A stretch of 64,000 nt of DNA. It comes from Lumbricus rubellus. Taxonomy: Eukaryota; Annelida; Clitellata; Crassiclitellata; Lumbricidae. Of this stretch, positions 58,769 through 64,000 are shown one piece after another. Position 1 is the stretch's first letter, and each line of letters opens with the position of its first letter. Below the pieces are notes generated by a model. That model was not told the origin of the DNA. It was given only the letters and a program-made list of their open reading frames with translations, and did not search any database. The stretch spans positions 15,018,861-15,082,860 of the forward strand of contig OX243814.1 of NCBI GenBank assembly GCA_945859605.1, read 5' to 3'. Made by a program: the position numbers and the translations under genes.

Positions 58769-60474
58769 GTGAGGACCTGGAAGGGCGGGTGGCATCAGCT
58801 GGAGGGAGACTGGGGCATCTGGTAGATTGCAGCTGTAGGCTATGCGTAATTTTTAGCCAACCGTCCGATTATGCAATTGAGATTTTCTAAATTTAAGTTA
58901 GAAGTCAGTTTTTAATACCGGAGCCATATGAAATCAAGTCTGCACATGGGTGCATTTTGTTGTAGGGAGGCCCAGGGGTTCCGAATTCATGAAATGTGTT
59001 GTTTCCAAATGGTATTTAGCTAGGGTCTAAATCTGTGAGTTTTCTGTGTATTCTACGCACATGTTTTTGTATGGAAAACTCCCGAAGGAGGAGGAACCTG
59101 ATTTGACGAGGGTCTATGACAACAGAGGCCGCTACCCTCGAAAACAATTTGTTCGGCTTGTTACAGCACTAGTGAAATAAAACTTCGGAAATGGAAACAC
59201 CAGACGTTTATTGGTAATAATAAAGCGGATCGAGTCCGCAGCAGTCAGGTTGTTTGGTAGGCCTACGTCCCGGTGTCAGGCAAGTAACGACAACTGCACT
59301 CATCATACGGGCTGTGCGCGGTTCCATTAAATAGCGTGGTACACATTCAAACTAGAGGCGGTGACGGATTTAGGGTAATTGTAAATACTTTGATATGAGT
59401 AGCACATGGGTGTGGGATCGCTTCCCGGAACCCTTGCAAATGGTCGGTCCACTCAACCTTCCATTCGGCAGAATGGCGTTGCTGAACTAATCAGTAAGAC
59501 GTGATGGGTGCCCTGCACGGCTGTCGACAGTTAAATTGAGTCGAATTGTTATCACAATGTTGTCAGTTTGTTATTATCCGTTCATACTATCACTTGTATT
59601 CCAGCTATATTGCATCAATTTGTAATTAAACAAAGATTATTATAACACGTTAGTCGCAACCCGTGAGACAAACGCCGTCAGGCTACTTTAATAGTGCAAA
59701 CCTTGCTTTCCTGCGCACAACGTTTTCATGCATAGGGTCACTCACTTCTGACAACGCTAATCGATTCTGATTGCAATCATAAAAGTTCACTTATTATGAT
59801 TCGTTCCAGTAGCTGAGAAAAAATTATCTGCCGGACCTTCTGTTCGATGGATCGCGTTCCAGCCTTCCTGTATTTATGCAGGAGCTCAAGAGTGGGTGAA
59901 ATATTGAAAATCGACTATGTAGTTACTCGTAACAATTGCGCTTATGGTAGATATTGTGAAAGACCACAGATGTAGCCTAGAGTTATATCGACGGTGCTAT
60001 ATAAATGGTCGTTATTGAACTTACTGTTACAGTGCCACTTATTCAGCGTCGTCATTGGTAACGCCATAACCATACAACAGGAACCATTTTAAGAACTGGC
60101 TTCCTGTTTAAGGGTTATGGCTTGTTATAAGAACGCCTCAGGCGACAGATGTTGCAGACGTTCGGGTATTGATGAAAGCAATGAATGACTGTGTGTGTAA
60201 CCTTAAGGGGCTTCTGCGTCCAAACGGAATCTGTAGATAAAGTCTTAAAGCTTACGAGTGCAGCCACAGCCGAATGATATACTTAGAGAGAAATTATCGA
60301 TTAAAGCAACACACCACGACAGAACGAACGGCTTAGACAGAACGTCGAACGGTGATTTAGAGGCGACGTTAATTCCGCCTCTAATAGGCTTACTTGTCGT
60401 TGTGGCATATATAGGAAGGAAGAAACGACCACAAGAACCGAAGCAGACGGCAGCTTCACTCTGCCAAAGATACG
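58769..60474. other. Possible intron and downstream region of the 58.6-kb promoter
   Basis: A short charged frame, ATG 59061 to TAA 59178-59180 (MFLYGKLPKEEEPDLTRVYD and onward), lies after acceptor-like TTTTGTTGTAG (ending about 58965) and GGTATTTAG (ending about 59030). It could be a terminal exon but has no support from homology. Confidence 0.2.
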
Positions 60475-60500
60475 AGCAGCAGCAGCAGCAGCAGCAGCAG
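60475..60500 (+). repeat. (CAG)8 repeat
   Basis: Uninterrupted AGC/CAG triplets inside a ~110-codon open frame with no ATG near its start, which would read it as polyglutamine. The frame is not otherwise convincing. Confidence 0.9.
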
Positions 60501-60930
60501 AGCTATGCAGTGGCATCAGCATCAGCATCAGACAGAATTTATGACTGTCTGCCATCTGTCTGCCAGACTAACTGTCATGTCAGTTGCTGTTCTGGTTAAC
60601 GTTTTGCGGTCGTTATAAGAGGCGCCTTTACTTAAAGTAGATCATTCTTTTCCCAAAATGGGTTCTGCTAATCACCAGGACTGTTTCTAAGGAATTTTTA
60701 GGAGTTCCCAACTCCTTCTTTTCGTTCCCATTTTCCATGGAAAATTACTTCCAATCGGAGGACAATAACGTTTTTGCTAGTTTTAACTGTGCAGAAGTGC
60801 TTCAACAACTGCACATTTTGTGCACAACAGTTAAAAAAAACTGCTAATCACTAGGGTTCCATAAGTGGAAGACAAAGACTCCGTGAATGGAAATGAAATG
60901 TTCCGTGATTAGAGTTCTGTATATTTGTAT

Positions 60931-61130
60931 TGTTATAGCGCCCCTTAAAGCTCTCTCTACTCAGAGGCGCTCCCTAATGCAAAGCTGACACTGCATCGGA
61001 GTTTCACGCCGAAGCGCTTAGCAATTGTGAGTGAAGGACTTGCCCAAGTTCCTTACGCGGCGAGGTGGATTCCAACCTCGAACCTTCAGGTTCCAAGGCA
61101 ACGACGCCACTAGCACCACCGCGCCTCTGC
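60931..61130 (-). mobile_element. tRNA-derived SINE, family A
   Basis: This reverse copy starts at the tail (TTATAGCGCCCC) and ends at the head (GCACCACCGCGCC). TTTGTATT at 60924-60931 and 61132-61139 is an 8-bp target duplication. The B-box region is slightly mutated. Confidence 0.82.
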
Positions 61131-62557
61131 TTTGTATTACAATGGACTTGGTATTAAACTTTATTTATTCGTGTCAGCCATTTTGTTTAAAGAATCTGTT
61201 TGTATAAAGAGAATAACTAAGTTAGACTTAAATTCCGTAGGCTACTTTTGATTAAACCTGAGTGATTATGGTAGGCTTGGCAGGCGTTACGCTCTGAAAC
61301 TCCCTGAATAGCCTATAGCCTACCACATGCATGGCAGTATAAGTTTTCTTTTGGTGGATGAACGACATGAAAAGGATCTTACGCTGTGAACGAAATAAAG
61401 TCTCACCTTTCTTCTTCGTTTTCTCTCTCAGATTCAACAGATCCGCAGTCGTTGATTAATTATCCGTATTTAAAAGACGAACATTTTCTCTAAAAATTTC
61501 CATTAAAACTAGCGAATAATTATTCTGACTCAACATGTACTTCTTCACATGACGTATAGTCAACAGATAGCAATGTATTTCACCATCATTCTCGCCCATC
61601 GAGGTAGGCCAACCATCATCGTCTGCCCCCGGTTTTCTCTGCCACCCTTGTTCTATTCACTTCCGCTATCATTCATCCGTTAAAAGCTTTTCCATGGCGA
61701 ATCTTATACAATATACATCCAGTGCGCTGCACGATGTTGTGGTCAGCAGCGCCACTGTACTCTCCTGGTCTGCTGCTGTCAGCGCTGACCAACTCCCATC
61801 CACTGACCGCTGCTGTACCGCTGCAGCGCTGTTTTCAGCGTAAACAGCTCTGCCGATTGGCAATCTCGTTGTCGTTGGGTTGCCTGTCTGCGTGTACGTG
61901 TGCGGATATGGGTGCGTCTGTCCGTTTGTCTGTCTCGGTCGGATGTTTGCTATTAGCGGACTCGTTGCCGTTTAGCCCCATTAGCAGAGCGCACTTAATG
62001 AGAAAATTGCTTTTGCCCAGTCAGACTTAATTGAATTTGTCCCGAGGTAAAAAAAACACATATCAGTGAGATGTCTGTTTACCGTCCGGTAAGCAGATAA
62101 AAAAATTGCTTACGTCATCAGTTGGTCAGTCAGTCTGTTGGACAGTCCGATTTCTGTATAAGGTCTGTCGGAAAGTAAGTCAGTCGGTTTGCAAGGAAAT
62201 GTCAGTATCAGTACATGCAGGATGTCCTTCACTGGCTCCCTGTCGCCTGGAATGGTCTTCCTGTGGCACTTCCGCCATGTTCTTCTGTAGCCGTCAGACT
62301 GTCCCATTTGGCTGAGGTTGGTTGGCTCGGGTGTTTTACCTGGGTGGGCTGCAAGCCCACCGCAGAACCCTCTTCGTTTATCCTGAATTTGGATAGGCAC
62401 AGGTGTCCTGTGGTGGAGTTATTAAACAAAATTAATAAATAAATAAAAAGCAATCTCAAGTCAATAATCATTTAAATTCGACCTTCGCTTAATATTCCTG
62501 CATGGACACTGGACAACCCTTCTGACGCGACGCAGAGTTTATGTACACGGTGTATAT
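61131..62557. other. No gene seen
   Basis: Mixed sequence. DVLHWLPVAW encoded near 62221 recalls an L2-type RT motif, but nothing around it fits. Confidence 0.4.
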
Positions 62558-62764
62558 GGGGCGCGGTGGTGTAGTGGTGGCGTCGTTGCCTTGGAGCCGG
62601 AAGGTTCGAGGTTCGATTCCACCTCAAGTCGCCGCGTAGGGACCTTGGGCAAGTCCTTCACTCACAATAATTGCTCAGCGCTTCGGCGTCAAACTCCGAT
62701 GCAGTGTCCGCGCTGCATTCGAGAGCGCCTCTGAGTAGTGAGAGCTCGAAGGGGCGCTATAACA
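62558..62764 (+). mobile_element. tRNA-derived SINE, family A (full length)
   Basis: The head GGGGCGCGGTGGTGTAGTGG carries an A-box-like TGGTGTAGTGG, and GGTTCGATTCC at 62610-62620 is a canonical Pol III B box. A body follows with GGGCAAGTCCTTCACTCAC. The conserved 3' end has GCGCCTCTGAGTAGTGAGAG and ends GGGGCGCTATAA, like 3' tails shared with L2-type LINEs. It is the best forward copy for a family consensus. Confidence 0.85.
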
Positions 62765-63609
62765 AGTGCACATACATACGTATAAGCTGATACAATGGGC
62801 TTGTCATTTAATTGATTGTCACTTTAGAAATATCGAGATTACGATAACGAATCTGTTTCCAGAAGACCTCTTATTCCACTGACTTAGAGGGAAAAAGTTA
62901 AGCTGATCTAATTATTCTGATGTGAATTGCAATCTTCTCTAAGCAAACGCCAATATAGGCATAGAATCTGGGCCTGTGTAATGTAGATTACAGTAGGCCT
63001 ATTGTAAGATTTAAAGTTTTTTCCGGTCTTCCAATTGGGTAATGATGGCTCTGCTTTAATCATGATTTTACAGACATTTTGTTTTGTGTTTCGACGCAAT
63101 AGATGAATGAACAGATAAATAAATGAACAACTTAATAAATAAACACACAAAAATAAAAAAATCAGCGGATATATAAAATGTAAAGCTGGATTAATATGAA
63201 GTATATTATGAGCGTAGGAAGCTGCTTATAATAAAATAATATTATCTTATAGGCTAATACCAATATTGAACACAGTTAGATCTATATAGGCCTAAGTGTT
63301 AAGCATAAAAAATATTGCGCATCATTTAACGGGTTTGCAGCCCAAACTTTGGAAATCTCGCTGGCTTATTATGCAACATCATAAGAGGAAGGTCAGCGTT
63401 CCTGCAACAAAACAATTCAAAGAACTGGTCGAATTAAATAAATAAACAAATAACATACATAAATAAACGAAAGTTATTCGGTATCGATCGTCGTCTCGCG
63501 TGACTAACAGTCAGACACTATCGTCTGATGCGACACTGGGGATGCATTGATGTATTCCCGATTCAGTAGAACATGCAAAAAGGAATCACCAGAAAGAACC
63601 GGTATATTT
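62765..63609. other. No gene seen
   Basis: AT-rich with ATAAATAAA runs. Confidence 0.5.
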
Positions 63610-64000
63610 ATACACATTACACACACAGAAAACATACAGACAGAGACTGCCTTAGAGTGAAAGAGAGACAGACAGACAGAGACAGAGACAGACAGAGAAA
63701 GATAGATATTCAGAGATAGATAGAGAAAGGCAGACACACAGAGACAGAGACACACACAGACAGAAACAGAGACAGTGAGAGACATAGAGCGAGAGGGAGA
63801 CAGATCGATATTAAAAGATAGATAGAAAGAGGCAGACAGGTACAGGTACACACACAGACAGAGACACACACAGGCAGACGGAGACTGCCTTAGAGTAAAA
63901 GAGAGACAGACAGAGACAGAGACACACACAGACACAGACAGAGACAGAGAGAGACAGACAGAGACAGATAGATATTCAGAGATAGATAGAGAGAAAGACA
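63610..64000 (+). repeat. (GACA/GAGA)n microsatellite, runs off the window
   Basis: Purine-rich repeats with a ~240-bp higher-order duplication: GACTGCCTTAGAGT occurs at about 63645 and 63881, each followed by a similar GACAGACAGAGACAGA stretch. Confidence 0.92.

Noticed and set aside
60258..60599. 113-codon frame with polyglutamine and a hydrophobic stretch
   Set aside because: There is no ATG at the start, no domain and no clear donor; it probably reflects the CAG repeat.
62221..62330. DVLHWLPV-like motif suggesting an L2 reverse transcriptase
   Set aside because: Only one motif of about eight residues fits and the flanking sequence does not match; probably chance.
62558..62630. Possible functional tRNA gene
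   Set aside because: The A and B boxes are present, but the head is joined to a SINE body and tail, with related copies at 51.3, 56.9 and 60.9 kb.

Overview
The window is nuclear DNA from an animal. It has spliced genes with GT-AG introns, about 90% non-coding sequence, long microsatellites and many small transposons. A RING/B-box/NHL TRIM gene, tRNA-derived SINEs, RTE-like LINE sequence, hAT and piggyBac-type MITEs, and a recurring palindromic word TAGGCCTA suggest a marine invertebrate. An echinoderm or related deuterostome is my best guess, but it is unproven. Nothing looks bacterial or viral, and I see no operon, CRISPR array or intact RNA gene.

The one gene I can call with confidence is a two-exon TRIM-NHL protein on the + strand (35781-36921 joined to 37556-38508, 697 residues). 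Other candidate exons are weaker. A GC-rich first coding exon on the - strand (26787-27520) has good splice signals, several basophilic phospho-site motifs and a BH3-like segment. A 150-bp phase 1-1 cysteine-containing exon lies on the - strand (47080-47229). A CCAAT/TATA promoter with a short first exon is at 58545-58768, and a TATA plus CpG-rich region with a CRE is at 28888-29500.

Layout. 1-8.4 kb: purine/pyrimidine microsatellites, one hAT-type MITE and one long TATG array. 8.4-10.8 kb: a transposon cluster with a hAT MITE, a decayed hAT transposon keeping the transposase C-terminal domain, and a TA-flanked MITE. 12-18 kb: an 85-bp tandem triplication, adjacent hairpins, an element with ~100-bp inverted arms and a hAT MITE with a perfect 8-bp target duplication. 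18-26 kb: simple repeats and a 34-bp minisatellite. 26-29.5 kb: candidate exon and promoter. 31.1-34.6 kb: an RTE-like LINE with a 5' inversion, later split by a 1.6-kb inverted-repeat element that carries its own satellite. 35.8-38.6 kb: the TRIM gene. 39-42 kb: giant TATG arrays. 43.9-45 kb: a 204-bp satellite. 45-49.9 kb: microsatellites, pentanucleotide fields and a 14-bp minisatellite. 50-57 kb: a hAT MITE, SINEs and a 980-bp piggyBac-type MITE. 57-64 kb: candidate promoter, SINEs and simple repeats.

The genes do not form a visible pathway. The coherent story is layered transposition, for which the order of insertion can be read directly at several sites.
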